From assembly GCF_004114995.1 (NCBI RefSeq), contig NZ_SDJP01000003.1, positions 148,001-212,000 of the forward strand: a stretch of 64,000 bases of DNA. Direction: 5' to 3'. Numbering within the stretch: position 1 is the first letter of the stretch; the number at the start of each line of letters is the position of its first letter. The translations under genes were made by a program, and so were the position numbers. Below, piece by piece: positions 7,930-16,740 of this stretch. Origin of the DNA: Halorubrum amylolyticum. Its GTDB lineage: Archaea; Halobacteriota; Halobacteria; Halobacteriales; Haloferacaceae. Under the pieces are notes generated by a model. The model was not told where the DNA came from. It did not search any database and worked only from the letters and a program-made list of their open reading frames with translations.

Positions 7930-8930
7930 TAGTCGAGCACCTCCGCGGCGGCGGCGAGCGCGTTCAGCTTCGCGCGATACTTGTTGGTCGGCAGGTAGAA
8001 CAGCTCGGTGTTGGGCGTCAGGTAGGTCCGGTCGAACCCCTCGGCGGGGACCTTCGACTCGAACCACTCGACGCGCTCCGCGACCGTCTCCGGCTCCTCG
8101 ACGAGCGTGTTCTGCCCGTCGACGAGTCCGAGCGCGAGCGAGTCGGTGGCGCCGAACTCCTGAACGTTGTACACCGTGTCGTCGCGGTCGCCGGCGACCA
8201 GATCGAGTCCGAGCGCGTCCGCGCCCGCCTCGTCGACGAGGTGGGCGTACAGCTTCTCGTCGAGCGCGCCGTACGAGGTCTGGACGACCACGTCGGCGTC
8301 GGTCGCGTCGGCGACCGTCGCGATCGCGTCGGTCGCGGTCGACTCCTCGCCTTCCGCGGGCGGGCTCGTGACGAGCGACGGTTCGAGGAGGAACAGCGTC
8401 TCGTGGGCGGGGAACGCTTCGACCTCGCCGGCGAGGAACTCGGCGATCGCCGCCTGGAACGCAGTCTCGTCGCCGTAGTGCTCGTCGGTCGCGAGTTCCG
8501 CGAGCGAGTACGGACCGGGGAGCGTCGCGGCGAGGGGCGCCTCGCCGTCGATCAGGTCGGTCGCCCGCTCCAGCTCGCGCGCCACGTCGCCGGAGAAGTC
8601 GAGGTCGGCGACGACCCGCGGGTCGCGGTAGAAGTTGTTGTTGTCGTAGTACCGCACGATCCCGCCGGTCTCGACGCCGTCGTGGACCGTCAGCGGGTGC
8701 GCGATCATGTCGTCCCAGCGCCCCTGCCCTTCGACGACGCGGTCGAGGCCGGCGTCCAACTGGTCGTCGACGTACTCGGCGCGTACCTCGGCGTACTCCT
8801 CGACGATCGCCTCGCTCTCGTCGCCGCTTAAGAGGTCACCCTTCTGGTGCCCCTTCAGGTCGGAGAGCGTCTCCTTCGCCCAGTCCGGGAGCGGGTACAG
8901 CCCCGGCGTGGCCGCGACTCGTTCAGTCAT
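7929..8930 (-). CDS. metE1: MetE N-terminal-type paralog, non-catalytic partner of methionine synthase
   Basis: The 333-residue product has the same barrel as its neighbour but lacks the Zn site. Where the catalytic subunit has H-x-C it reads QTSYG, and the 'SPDCG' Cys is replaced in LTPNTELF. It therefore matches the N-terminal half of long MetE, which binds the folate tail, encoded here as a separate gene. ATG 8928-8930 is preferred to the GTG just before it. Its TAA overlaps the metE2 ATG by one base. Together the two genes are a split version of the 750-residue bacterial enzyme. Confidence 0.85.
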   Translation of the reverse strand: MTERVAATPGLYPLPDWAKETLSDLKGHQKGDLLSGDESEAIVEEYAEVRAEYVDDQLDAGLDRVVEGQGRWDDMIAHPLTVHDGVETGGIVRYYDNNNFYRDPRVVADLDFSGDVARELERATDLIDGEAPLAATLPGPYSLAELATDEHYGDETAFQAAIAEFLAGEVEAFPAHETLFLLEPSLVTSPPAEGEESTATDAIATVADATDADVVVQTSYGALDEKLYAHLVDEAGADALGLDLVAGDRDDTVYNVQEFGATDSLALGLVDGQNTLVEEPETVAERVEWFESKVPAEGFDRTYLTPNTELFYLPTNKYRAKLNALAAAAEVLD

Positions 8931-8956
8931 CACCGTAGGTTCGATATGCCGTCGTA

Positions 8957-8967
8957 TAATATTTGCT
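8957..8967 (-). promoter_or_regulatory. TATA-like box of the metE operon
   Basis: On the reverse strand the stretch AAATATTATAC lies about 30 nt before the ATG at 8930. It is the only strongly AT-rich block near the operon start. Confidence 0.5.
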
Positions 8968-9030
8968 AATGTGCTTTATGCTCTATAGTAATCAAACGGC
9001 ACTCGGCGTCGGCGATGGATGGTGCCTGCC

Positions 9031-9621
9031 TCACTCCCGGCGCAACGCCAGCACCGTGAGCGTCTCGAACGGGAACGACTCCTCGACGACGACCTCGTGG
9101 TCGAACCCCGCGTCCTCGACTAAGTCGATCACCTCCTCGTACCCCGTCAGCGACGAGACCAGAAGCAGGACGACGCCGCCGGGCGCGAGTACGCGTCCCG
9201 CGTCGTCGAGGAACGGCTCGATGAGTTCGCGGCCCGACTCACCGCCGGAGAGCGCGTGCTCCATCCAGTCGTCCCACTCGTTGTCCGGGTCGGTCGGAAG
9301 GTACGGCGGGTTGAAACACACCGTGTCGAACGCGTCCGCCCGAAACGGGGTGAGGAGGTCGGCGACGACCCCCTCGACGTCGCGCTCGCGGGCCTGCCGC
9401 GCCGCGTGCGGATTGAGGTCGCTGCCGACGGCGTCGAGCCCGCGCTCCTCGGCGATCTGCTGGGCGACCCACCCCGATCCCGTCCCGACCTCCAGCACCC
9501 GTCCGTGCGCCTCCGCGATGGCCGCCTCCGCGAGCAACCCGGAGTCCTCGGCCGGCTGGTACACGACGGCCTCGTCGAGTCCGCGCCGCTCCGCGAGGCC
9601 GGCGTCGTCGTCTTCGGTCAT
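9031..9621 (-). CDS. HemK/Mtq2-like protein-glutamine methyltransferase
   Basis: The 196-residue class I SAM-dependent methyltransferase carries motif I as LEVGTGSGW and the hallmark NPPY motif in CFNPPYLPTD, which binds a Gln or Asn side chain. It lacks the N-terminal helical domain of bacterial PrmC, as do Mtq2-type enzymes, so the likely target is the GGQ glutamine of archaeal release factor aRF1. A partner of the Trm112 type would be needed and is not seen here. The ATG overlaps the stop of the MscS gene (ATGA). A HemK-type gene near ksgA is common in archaea. Confidence 0.85.
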   Translation of the reverse strand: MTEDDDAGLAERRGLDEAVVYQPAEDSGLLAEAAIAEAHGRVLEVGTGSGWVAQQIAEERGLDAVGSDLNPHAARQARERDVEGVVADLLTPFRADAFDTVCFNPPYLPTDPDNEWDDWMEHALSGGESGRELIEPFLDDAGRVLAPGGVVLLLVSSLTGYEEVIDLVEDAGFDHEVVVEESFPFETLTVLALRRE

Positions 9622-10814
9622 CGGTCCGGCCCCTCCGAGCTGTCGGTGTCGCCGTCTCCATTCTCGCTTTCGGACGCCTCACTGCCGCCCGAGCGCGACC
9701 CGCCACGCGTCGCCGCGCGCTCCTCGACCGACGCGTCCAACTGCGGGCCGGAGGCGTCCGGGTTCCGCGCGGAGAGCGTCTGCTGCGGGAAGGGGATCAC
9801 GATCCCCTCGTCTTCGAGCGCCGCCTTGATCGCGTTCATCGCGGCGGTCTGGGTGCGCCAGCGCTTGCGCATGCTCGGGTTCCGAATCCAGTAGCGCAGT
9901 CCGAGCACGACCGCCGAGTCGGCGAACCGCTTCGTCACGGCGTTCGGCTCGGGCATCGCGGCCACGTCCTCGGTCTCGGCGACGGCCTCCTCGATCACCG
10001 CCGCCGCGCGGTCGACGTCGGTGTCGTAGTCGACACCGACCTCGATCTCTATCCGCAGTCGGTTCCGCCGCGATCGGTCGATTATCGACCCCGACCGGAC
10101 CGTGTCGTTCGGAAGCGTGATCACTTCACCGTCGAACGACCGGAGGCGGGTGCTCATGATCGATATCTCCGTGACGGTCCCCTCGTGGTCGCCGATCTCC
10201 ACCCAGTCGCCCACGTCGAACGGCCGAGAGAACATCAGCACGAAGCCGGCGAGGATCGCCCCGAGCGTCTGGCGGGCCGCCATGCCGACCACGATCCCGA
10301 GGAACCCGGCCCCGACGAGGAGCCCGCCGACGTTGTCGGTGAAGAGGCCGACGACCACGAGCAGCGCGGCCGTGTACACCGAGAGCTGCGTGAGCCGGAG
10401 GATAACCTCCTGCTGGTGGTCGGAGACCGACGCGCTCTCGGCGGAAATCTCGCGGATCACGCCGCCGAGGAAGTCCGTGACCGCGTACGCGATCGCGAGG
10501 AGCACCACCGCGAGCACGACGTTCGAGAACTGGTCGGCGATCGCGGCCGACCGGACGGCCTCGAGGAGCGCCCCGCTCCGGTCCCACACCCCGATCAGTC
10601 CGATCGCGCTGGCCGCCGTCACGGCGGCAACGCTCGTCGATAACAGCAGCCGACGGGTGGAAGAGAGTTCGTCGTCCCGCCGTTTCAGGCGCCGAGTGAG
10701 GTACCGCGTGGCGAGTACGACCCCGACGATCAGCGCGGAGATCGCGATCCGTTCGACGTTGCCGGCGACTACTCCTTGTACGTCGGTCGTGAGACCGGAA
10801 CCCGCGCCCGTCAT
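9618..10814 (-). CDS. MscS-family mechanosensitive channel
   Basis: The 398-residue membrane protein has several N-terminal membrane helices (about residues 15-170). The pore helix and beta domain follow, with GAGFLGIVVGMAARQTLG and then FSRPFDVGDWVEIGD, the most conserved part of the family. A cytoplasmic alpha/beta domain and a charged, probably disordered tail (ESENGDGDTDSSEG) complete it. It would release solutes on hypo-osmotic shock. It lies between ksgA (6-nt gap) and the HemK-like gene (4-nt overlap) and so probably forms one leftward operon with them. Confidence 0.9.
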   Translation of the reverse strand: MTGAGSGLTTDVQGVVAGNVERIAISALIVGVVLATRYLTRRLKRRDDELSSTRRLLLSTSVAAVTAASAIGLIGVWDRSGALLEAVRSAAIADQFSNVVLAVVLLAIAYAVTDFLGGVIREISAESASVSDHQQEVILRLTQLSVYTAALLVVVGLFTDNVGGLLVGAGFLGIVVGMAARQTLGAILAGFVLMFSRPFDVGDWVEIGDHEGTVTEISIMSTRLRSFDGEVITLPNDTVRSGSIIDRSRRNRLRIEIEVGVDYDTDVDRAAAVIEEAVAETEDVAAMPEPNAVTKRFADSAVVLGLRYWIRNPSMRKRWRTQTAAMNAIKAALEDEGIVIPFPQQTLSARNPDASGPQLDASVEERAATRGGSRSGGSEASESENGDGDTDSSEGPDR

Positions 10815-10820
10815 TCGTCC

Positions 10821-11738
10821 TCAAACCTCCGTCGGCGAGCCGTGCTCGCGCGCCAGCTCGGCCAGCGCCGCGAACACCGACGGGTCCAAGTCCCCCGGTC
10901 GACGGCGGAGCAGCTCCTCGCCGGCGGCGTCGACGACGGCCTCCGGGGCGTCCAACCCCGAGATGTGGCCGGTGTTCCGGATCGCGTTCCGGACCGTCTT
11001 GCGGCGCTGGGTGAACAGCGCCTTCACGAACCGGAGGAAGAACGCCTCGTCGCCGACCTCGTACTCCGGGTCGCGGGGCGTACACCGGACGACGGCGCTC
11101 TCGACGGCGGGCTGGGGGTCGAACGCCTCCTTCGGGACGCGCTCGACGATCTCCACGGCGGCGTAGTGCTGAGCGGACACCGAGAGCCGACCGTACTCGG
11201 ACTCGCCCGCGGACGCCACCATGCGGTCGGCGAACTCGGCCTGGAACATCAACACGAGCGGCTTCCCCTCGGGGAGCAGCCGGAAGGCGATCTCCGAGGA
11301 GACGCCGTACGGGAGGTTCGCGACGCAGGCGGTGAAATCGGGGAGGTCGACGTCGAGCGCGTCGCCCTCGATCACGTCGAGCAGGCCGTCGTCGATCGCG
11401 GTCGCGAACTCCTCGCGGAGGAAGTCGGCGAAGGCGCCGTCGCGCTCGATCACGGAGAGGCGGCCGGGGGAGGGGTCGGCATCGGAGCCCGCGGAAACGT
11501 CGTCGGCCACCACCGCCAGCAGCCGGTCGGTGAGCGCGCCCGCGCCTCCGCCGATCTCCAGGAGACGGCTCGCGTCGGCGTCGTCGGGGAGGTATGCGGG
11601 AATCCGATCGAGCACGCGGTCGTCGACGAGGAAGTGCTGGTCGCGGTCGGGGTTCGCGCGCTCCCCGGCCCGCCGGGCGAGCGCGTCGGGGTCGCGGTCC
11701 CCGTACGCCGCGCCAGCGCCCGTCGATGAATCGGTCAT
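10821..11738 (-). CDS. rsmA: 16S rRNA dimethyladenosine transferase KsgA/RsmA
   Basis: The 305-residue product makes the two N6-dimethyladenosines near the 3' end of 16S rRNA during small-subunit maturation. Motif I is LLEIGGGAGALT (usually GPGxG) and motif IV is NLPYGVSS, the N-L-P-Y signature. The RRKT segment and C-terminal helical domain (FLRFVKALFTQRRKTVRNAI) are typical. An N-terminal extension of about 25 residues is seen in haloarchaea. It follows DUF655 by 75 nt, the conserved archaeal order. Confidence 0.93.
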   Translation of the reverse strand: MTDSSTGAGAAYGDRDPDALARRAGERANPDRDQHFLVDDRVLDRIPAYLPDDADASRLLEIGGGAGALTDRLLAVVADDVSAGSDADPSPGRLSVIERDGAFADFLREEFATAIDDGLLDVIEGDALDVDLPDFTACVANLPYGVSSEIAFRLLPEGKPLVLMFQAEFADRMVASAGESEYGRLSVSAQHYAAVEIVERVPKEAFDPQPAVESAVVRCTPRDPEYEVGDEAFFLRFVKALFTQRRKTVRNAIRNTGHISGLDAPEAVVDAAGEELLRRRPGDLDPSVFAALAELAREHGSPTEV

Positions 11739-11813
11739 GGCCGGGTTACTCCGCCGCTCCGGGTAAAAGTCCCGTTTCGGGGCGTCGGTCCACGAAGCGG
11801 TATCAGTCGCTCC

Positions 11814-12392
11814 TCACTCCTCGTGACCGACGAACCGTCGGTACTTGAGATCCTCCTCGCGGATCTCCTCGACGATCCGCTCGACGAGGACCTCCCGCGG
11901 CCGGTGGAGGCCGGCGACGCGCTCCGAGACCTCCTCGAAGCTCTCGAAGGGGGCGCGCTTCCGCTCGTCGAGCACCTTGTTCCGGAGCTGTTTGCCGATC
12001 CCCGGCAGGAGGTTGAGCTGGTGGAGCCGCAGGGTGATCGGGCCGGCCTCGTTGTAGAAGTCGACGAACCGCTCCTCGTCGCCCGCGACGATGTCCTCGA
12101 CCGCGTACTCGATCTCGGCGGCCGCGTTCCGGGTGAGATCGTCGAACGACACCTCGCGGTACCGACCGACCGCGGGACCGTCGAGCGCGATCCGGTCGCT
12201 CACGGAGACGTCCGTCCCCTCTTCGAGAGCGAGCTCGTACAGTCGGAACGCGTCCGTCCCGAGCCCGTACGCGACCGGCGACTTCCGGTACTGCGGGCGG
12301 TCGTCGTCCGGCCGTCCGTTCGGCAACACGTCCAGCAGGACGACCGCTGGACCGTCGTCCGCGGCGGGCGCGTCGGTTTCGGGATCGCTCAT
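11814..12392 (-). CDS. DUF655 protein, predicted RNA/DNA-binding
   Basis: The 192-residue archaeal DUF655 protein begins at ATG 12390-12392; the longer frame runs into transposase debris and was trimmed. The middle has a compact basic-hydrophobic core, and LNLLPGIGKQLRNKVLDERK near residues 126-145 is a helix-hairpin-helix-like segment with Gly-Ile-Gly. In most Euryarchaeota the order is rpl21e, rpoF, DUF655, ksgA, which suggests a link to transcription or ribosome assembly. Here the two upstream genes are absent and an IS6-type relic lies in their place. Confidence 0.85.
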   Translation of the reverse strand: MSDPETDAPAADDGPAVVLLDVLPNGRPDDDRPQYRKSPVAYGLGTDAFRLYELALEEGTDVSVSDRIALDGPAVGRYREVSFDDLTRNAAAEIEYAVEDIVAGDEERFVDFYNEAGPITLRLHQLNLLPGIGKQLRNKVLDERKRAPFESFEEVSERVAGLHRPREVLVERIVEEIREEDLKYRRFVGHEE

Positions 12393-12444
12393 ACGCGTTT
12401 TAGGGCGCCGGGCGGTGAAAAAACCGCTGGCGTCCGTCGTCGCG

Positions 12445-12790
12445 CGGTCGATCAGAAGTCGATCCGGATCAACGACGAAGCGTACTGGCTGTACGCTGCC
12501 GTCGATCCCGAAACCAACGGAATCCTCCACGCTCGGCTCTTTCCGACGTATACGATCCCGATCGGCCGAGAATTTCTCACCGAGTTGTGCGGGAAACACG
12601 ATGTCTCCGACGCCGTGTTTCTCGTCGATGACGCCGCCGATCTCGCGGGCGCGCCCCGTCGAGAAGGGCTTGAGTACCGCGTCGAGATCCACGGTTACAG
12701 AAACCACGTTCAAACTGTTTCAGCAACGCCGATCCGCTGACCGCGGAAACGTGGTTGCAAGCCCACGCCGTCTGGTGGAATCATGCTTAA
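12445..12790 (+). pseudogene. relic of an IS6-type transposase
   Basis: One frame gives IRINDEAYWLYAAVDPETNG, then FLTELCGKHDVSDAVFLVDDAADL and GLEYRVEIHGYRNHVQTV; these match the middle DDE catalytic region of haloarchaeal IS6-family transposases. After 12740 the match resumes in another frame (TAETWLQAHAVWWNHA, stop 12788-12790). The usual 'RNSVERVFREIKRRT' block between them is missing, so there is an internal deletion with a frameshift. No start, helix-turn-helix part or terminal repeats remain. It cannot move. Confidence 0.8.
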
Positions 12791-12837
12791 GGTAACACGA
12801 CGGTCCACGTGGAGTAGTGACGCCAAACACGCGCGAT

Positions 12838-13146
12838 TCACCACGTCGGCGGCGAGAAGCCGGCGTCTTCCAAGATCGGCTTCCAGCGCTTCTGGACGGA
12901 AAGCCTGGAGACGTCCATCGCGTCGGCGACGGCGGACTGCGACCGCTCCTGCCCGCGGATCAGCGCGGCGGCGTAGAGGCTGGCGGCCGCGGCGACGCGC
13001 TTCCCCCGATCGTCGTCCGGCGCGCGCGACAGAAACAGGTCCGTCGCCGTCGACAGCGTCTCCTCGTCGAGGTCGAGCGTCGCGCACGCGTCGTCGAGCC
13101 GGTCGATCCACGCCGCGTTGTCGACGCGATCGCTCGCGCGGTACAT
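12838..13146 (-). CDS. small TFB-like (cyclin-fold) protein
   Basis: The 102-residue product equals about one cyclin repeat of transcription factor B. RGKRVAAAASLYAAALIRG followed by SQSAVADAMDVSRLSVQKRWK resembles the second repeat, whose helix-turn-helix contacts the BRE. It lacks the zinc ribbon and the first repeat, so it cannot act as a full TFB. It could be a DNA-binding regulator. A strong TATAAAAA box lies 26 nt upstream of the ATG, so the gene is probably well expressed and leaderless. Confidence 0.7.
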   Translation of the reverse strand: MYRASDRVDNAAWIDRLDDACATLDLDEETLSTATDLFLSRAPDDDRGKRVAAAASLYAAALIRGQERSQSAVADAMDVSRLSVQKRWKPILEDAGFSPPTW

Positions 13147-13168
13147 GCCCCGCGGTTGGGCGCACCGA

Positions 13169-13176
13169 TATAAAAA
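13169..13176 (-). promoter_or_regulatory. strong TATA box of the TFB-like gene
   Basis: TATAAAAA on the plus strand reads TTTTTATA in the direction of the gene and is centred 26 nt before the ATG at 13146. Confidence 0.65.
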
Positions 13177-13295
13177 GGTCGCGGGGGGGGGACAGCGGGG
13201 AATCGGTCGCGGATCGCAGAGGCGGTCGGTGGTCGCGGAGGCGACCCCCTTACCCCGGTCGTCGCCCTCAAGTCCGCGCCGCCCGTAGGACCGGT

Positions 13296-13994
13296 ATGTC
13301 GACGCACGCGTGGACCGAAACGGAGGTTCGCGACCTCCACGACGAACTGGTGTCGCTGTACGAGCCGGTGGACCGCGTCGCCGAGCACGGCGCCGACCCG
13401 ACCGCCGAGCCCGGCGAGGGCGTCCGACAGCTCGTGACGACGATCCTCTCGCAGAACGTCGCCGACGAGAACACGAGCCGGGCGGCGGAGGCGCTCTTCG
13501 ACCGGTACGACGACTTCGCGGCGATCGAGGCCGCGGACCACGAGGAGCTGAAAGAGACGATCCGCGTGGCGGGGCTGGCCGACCAGAAGGCCGCCCGGAT
13601 ACAGCGCGCGCTGGCCGCGATCCGAGAGGAGACGGGCGGCGCGTACTCGCTGGCGTTTCTCGACGCATTGCCGGCCGACGCCGCGAAAGACTGGCTCACG
13701 GAGATCAAGGGCGTCGGTCCGAAGACCGCCAGCGTCGTCTTGAACTTCCACTTCGGGAAGCCGACGATGGCGGTCGACACCCACGTCGAACGCGTCTCCA
13801 AGCGGTTCGGGCTGGTGCCGGCGTCGGCGTCGAACGAGCGCGCGCACGAGGTATTAGACGAGCAGGTGCCCGACGAGCTGATCTACCCGCTTCACGTCCT
13901 CCTGATCCGGCACGGCCGGGAGCGCTGTTCGGCCCGCGGGGCCGACTGCGACAACCCGGTGTGTGAGGCGTACTGCGACTGCGAGTACTGCTGA
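13296..13994 (+). CDS. nth: endonuclease III, DNA glycosylase/AP lyase
   Basis: The 232-residue product removes oxidised pyrimidines and cleaves AP sites. The helix-hairpin-helix GVGPKTASVV holds the catalytic Lys and AVDTHVERV holds the catalytic Asp, at the expected spacing. The C-terminus has six cysteines (C-x6-C-x4-C-x3-C-x-C-x2-C). The usual 4Fe-4S loop is C-x6-C-x2-C-x5-C, so the exact ligands here are not certain. The longer frame upstream runs through intergenic DNA, and ATG 13296 was chosen because homology begins there. Confidence 0.92.
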   Translation: MSTHAWTETEVRDLHDELVSLYEPVDRVAEHGADPTAEPGEGVRQLVTTILSQNVADENTSRAAEALFDRYDDFAAIEAADHEELKETIRVAGLADQKAARIQRALAAIREETGGAYSLAFLDALPADAAKDWLTEIKGVGPKTASVVLNFHFGKPTMAVDTHVERVSKRFGLVPASASNERAHEVLDEQVPDELIYPLHVLLIRHGRERCSARGADCDNPVCEAYCDCEYC

Positions 13995-14050
13995 GACTCG
14001 GACCGACTGCGTCGACGGTCGGGCGGCGACGCAGTCGGTCGCGACCGCGC

Positions 14051-14557
14051 TCACCCGTCCACTTCGACGGTGATCGCGTCGCGTTCGACGGCCAGCCTGA
14101 ACGTCGGTACGGTCCGGTAGACGACCTCGACGACGTTCTTGCGTTCGAGGCTCCGGAGCGCGCGCCGCACCTCGTCGATGTCGGGGTCGAGGTCGAACGC
14201 CTCGCGGACCGCGTTGAGCACGGCCACGACCGACTGCGAGCGCTCGTCGGGACCCGCCACGACCTCGAACACCCGCGCCTCCAGTTCGGGAACGCGGATC
14301 GTCTCCGGCGCGCCGCCCTTCGCGACGGCGTCGGCCTCGATTCCGGGTTCGACGTCGACGAGGTCGTTCGCCTCGGCGGTCGACCGGATCAGACTGTCGT
14401 CGTCGCGGTAGTAGTACTCCTTCAGGTGGTTTTCGAGATACTGGTGGACCTCGCTGCCGCCCTCGAGCCCCCACGCGTCCTGCAACTCGCCGTTCTTCGT
14501 CGGCTGGAGGCGGACGATGTCGGCGAGCCGGCTCCGCTCCTCGTCGGTCAGCGCCAT
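14051..14557 (-). CDS. haloarchaeal DUF5797 protein, probable winged-helix
   Basis: The 168-residue acidic product begins LTDEERSRLADIVRLQPTKNGELQDAWGLEGGSEVHQYLE, a helix-turn-helix-like N-terminus. Residues 95-150 contain a second helical pair (VVAVLNAVREAF, EVRRALRSLERKNVVEVVYR) that looks like a winged helix. I recall this as DUF5797. A DNA-binding role is inferred from the two predicted winged helices; no target is known. It is monocistronic, facing nth tail to tail. Confidence 0.75.
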   Translation of the reverse strand: MALTDEERSRLADIVRLQPTKNGELQDAWGLEGGSEVHQYLENHLKEYYYRDDDSLIRSTAEANDLVDVEPGIEADAVAKGGAPETIRVPELEARVFEVVAGPDERSQSVVAVLNAVREAFDLDPDIDEVRRALRSLERKNVVEVVYRTVPTFRLAVERDAITVEVDG

Positions 14558-14607
14558 ACGTGGTCGTTCACCGGGGCGGGTATGGACGTTCCGGATCGCG
14601 CTCCGCG

Positions 14608-15348
14608 CTAGGAGTTCGTCGACCCGTCGTCCGCTCCGCCGCTAGCCGAGTCCCCGAACTCGTCGTCGACGCCCCACCGCTCCTCGATCGAGTGGCCCTG
14701 CGGATCGGCCGCGTCGATCCCGGTGGACTCGTCCGCGGACTCGTCGGGCTCACCGCCGGCCGCCGCCGACGGGTCCGGGTCGTCCGCGCCCGCAGCTGAG
14801 ACCGTACCGTCCGCTTCCTCAGTCGATTCGCCCCCCGAAACGCGGTCGGCGACGAGCTCCGAGAGCGGATCGACGGTCACGGTCAACCGGGCCACGACGA
14901 AGGCGAGCGGAACGAACGACGCGATCAGGAACGCGGCGTCGTACGCCCACGCGAACCCGTCGATCAGGGGAACGATCGCACCGGCGAATCCGCGGTGCGC
15001 GACCAGCACGGCCGCGAGGACGACGAGCCAGTAGGCCATCGCGCCGCCGTTCTCGGCGATGCGCTCGACGTGGTCCGCGGCGTCGGTCCGGTGGAGGGCC
15101 GCGCGCGTCAGCGCGGCGACCCTCGGCGCGGCGTACACGAGGAGGGCGACGACCGCGACCGTCACCACGGCGCTGGCGACCGCGGCGAAGGTGATCGGCG
15201 TCAGCGGGATCAGCCGGCCGACGCCCGGAAGCAGCGTAACGAGGTACAGCACGCCCACCAGCGCGAGCGCGGCGATAGCGATTCGGCTGGCGGAGCGAAC
15301 GGTCTCGCGATCGAACGCGTCCGTCGCCGTCGGTTCGGTTTCGGTCAT
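14608..15348 (-). CDS. haloarchaeal membrane protein with acidic cytoplasmic tail
   Basis: The 246-residue product has five likely membrane helices: about residues 20-40 (IAIALALVGVLYLVTLL-like), 48-70, 104-120, 123-145 and 150-165. A 90-residue hydrophilic tail follows, rich in Asp, Glu, Ser and Gly, ending near EERWGVDDEFGDSASGG. No catalytic motif is seen. ATG 15346-15348 was chosen over an upstream start that adds 17 poorly conserved residues. Function unknown. Confidence 0.75.
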   Translation of the reverse strand: MTETEPTATDAFDRETVRSASRIAIAALALVGVLYLVTLLPGVGRLIPLTPITFAAVASAVVTVAVVALLVYAAPRVAALTRAALHRTDAADHVERIAENGGAMAYWLVVLAAVLVAHRGFAGAIVPLIDGFAWAYDAAFLIASFVPLAFVVARLTVTVDPLSELVADRVSGGESTEEADGTVSAAGADDPDPSAAAGGEPDESADESTGIDAADPQGHSIEERWGVDDEFGDSASGGADDGSTNS

Positions 15349-15417
15349 GGTGCACCCGGGGGAAGGGGCGGGAACCACATAACCGGTCGAGACGCTCAAC
15401 GCGGTTTCACGCGGATT

Positions 15418-15422
15418 AAAAA
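15418..15422 (-). terminator. T-run after gatA
   Basis: Five T on the reverse strand, about 17 nt after the gatA stop at 15439. Confidence 0.4.
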
Positions 15423-15438
15423 CCGGCGACGGCGACCG

Positions 15439-16740
15439 TCAGCTGGCGTCTTCGACCGCGCTCGCGGCGCGGATGACCGTCTCCTCGTCGAACTTCGGAC
15501 CGACCAACTGGAGCCCGACCGGGAGGTCGTCCGCCTCGCCCGCGGGCACCGAGATCGCGGGGAGGTTCGCGAGGTTCACCGGCGTCGTGTTCGCGTCCGC
15601 GAGGTACATCCGGAGGGGGTCGTCGAGGCTCTCGCCGAGTTCGAAGGGGAGCACCGGCATCGTCGGCGACGCGATCACGTCCACGTCCGCGAACGCGTCC
15701 TCGAAGTCCTGCCGGACCCACGCGCGAGCGTCCTGGGCCTTCTTGTAGTACTTGTCGTGGTACCCCGCCGAGAGCGCGTACGTGCCCAGCAGAATCCGGC
15801 GTTTGACCTCCGCGCCGAACCCCTCCTCGCGCGTCTCCGCGAACGACTCGTTCCAGTTCCCGTCCGACTCGGCGCGGTTCCCGTACCGCACGCCGTCGAA
15901 TCGCGCGAGGTTCGAGGACGCCTCCGCCATCGCGATGACGTAGTACGCCTGCACAGCGTGTTCGACCGAGGGCAGCGATATCTCGGTCGTCTCGGCCCCT
16001 TGCGCCTCCAGGCCCGCGATCGCGGCCTCGACCGTCTCGACGACGCGCTCGTCGGCGCCCTCGAACAGCTCGGTTGGGACGCCCACCGTGAGCCCGTCGA
16101 CGTCGCCGTCGGCGGCCGCGGCGTAGCTCGCGTCCGGGTCGGCGCCCTCGACCTCACTCAAGTCGCGGGTGGTCCCGTCGTGCGGGTCCGGACCCGCGAT
16201 CACGTCGAGCGCGGCGGCCGCCTCCTCGACGGTGCCCGCGATCGGTCCGATCTGTTCGAGGGAGTTCGCGTACGCGACGAGCCCGTACCGCGAGACGAGC
16301 CCGTAGGTGGGCTTGATACCGACGACGCCGCAGAACGCGGCCGGGCAGCGCACCGACCCGCCCGTGTCCGAGCCGAGCGCCACGTCGGCGTCGCCCGCAG
16401 CGACGGCCGCCGCCGACCCGCCGGAGGAGCCGCCGGGGACGCGCTCCGGGTCGGCCGGGTTCTTCGTGGGACCGAACGCGGAGGTCTCCGTGGTCGTCCC
16501 CATCCCGAACTCGTCCATGTTCGTCTTGCCGACCACCGTCGCGCCCGCGTCGGTCAGCCGATCGACGACCGTCGCGGAGTAGGGCGGGACGTAGTCGGCG
16601 AGCATCTCGGAGCCGCAGGTCGTCCGGATTCCCTCGGTGGAGATGTTGTCCTTGACGGCGACCGTCGTCTCCGCGAGGGGGCCGTCGTCGTCGCCCTCGA
16701 TCGTCTCCTCCGTGATGAAGGCGTTGTGGTCGGCCGCCAT
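15439..16740 (-). CDS. gatA: glutamyl-tRNA(Gln) amidotransferase subunit A
   Basis: The 433-residue amidase-signature protein releases ammonia from glutamine to turn misacylated Glu-tRNA(Gln) (and Asp-tRNA(Asn)) into the amide. The catalytic triad is visible: Lys in VAVKDNIST, and the cis-Ser and nucleophilic Ser in PGGSSGGSAAA with GSDTGGSVRCPAAF. ATG 16738-16740 overlaps the gatC stop (TGATG). The length is slightly shorter than bacterial GatA, as in other haloarchaea. gatB is not in the window. Confidence 0.95.
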   Translation of the reverse strand: MAADHNAFITEETIEGDDDGPLAETTVAVKDNISTEGIRTTCGSEMLADYVPPYSATVVDRLTDAGATVVGKTNMDEFGMGTTTETSAFGPTKNPADPERVPGGSSGGSAAAVAAGDADVALGSDTGGSVRCPAAFCGVVGIKPTYGLVSRYGLVAYANSLEQIGPIAGTVEEAAAALDVIAGPDPHDGTTRDLSEVEGADPDASYAAAADGDVDGLTVGVPTELFEGADERVVETVEAAIAGLEAQGAETTEISLPSVEHAVQAYYVIAMAEASSNLARFDGVRYGNRAESDGNWNESFAETREEGFGAEVKRRILLGTYALSAGYHDKYYKKAQDARAWVRQDFEDAFADVDVIASPTMPVLPFELGESLDDPLRMYLADANTTPVNLANLPAISVPAGEADDLPVGLQLVGPKFDEETVIRAASAVEDAS

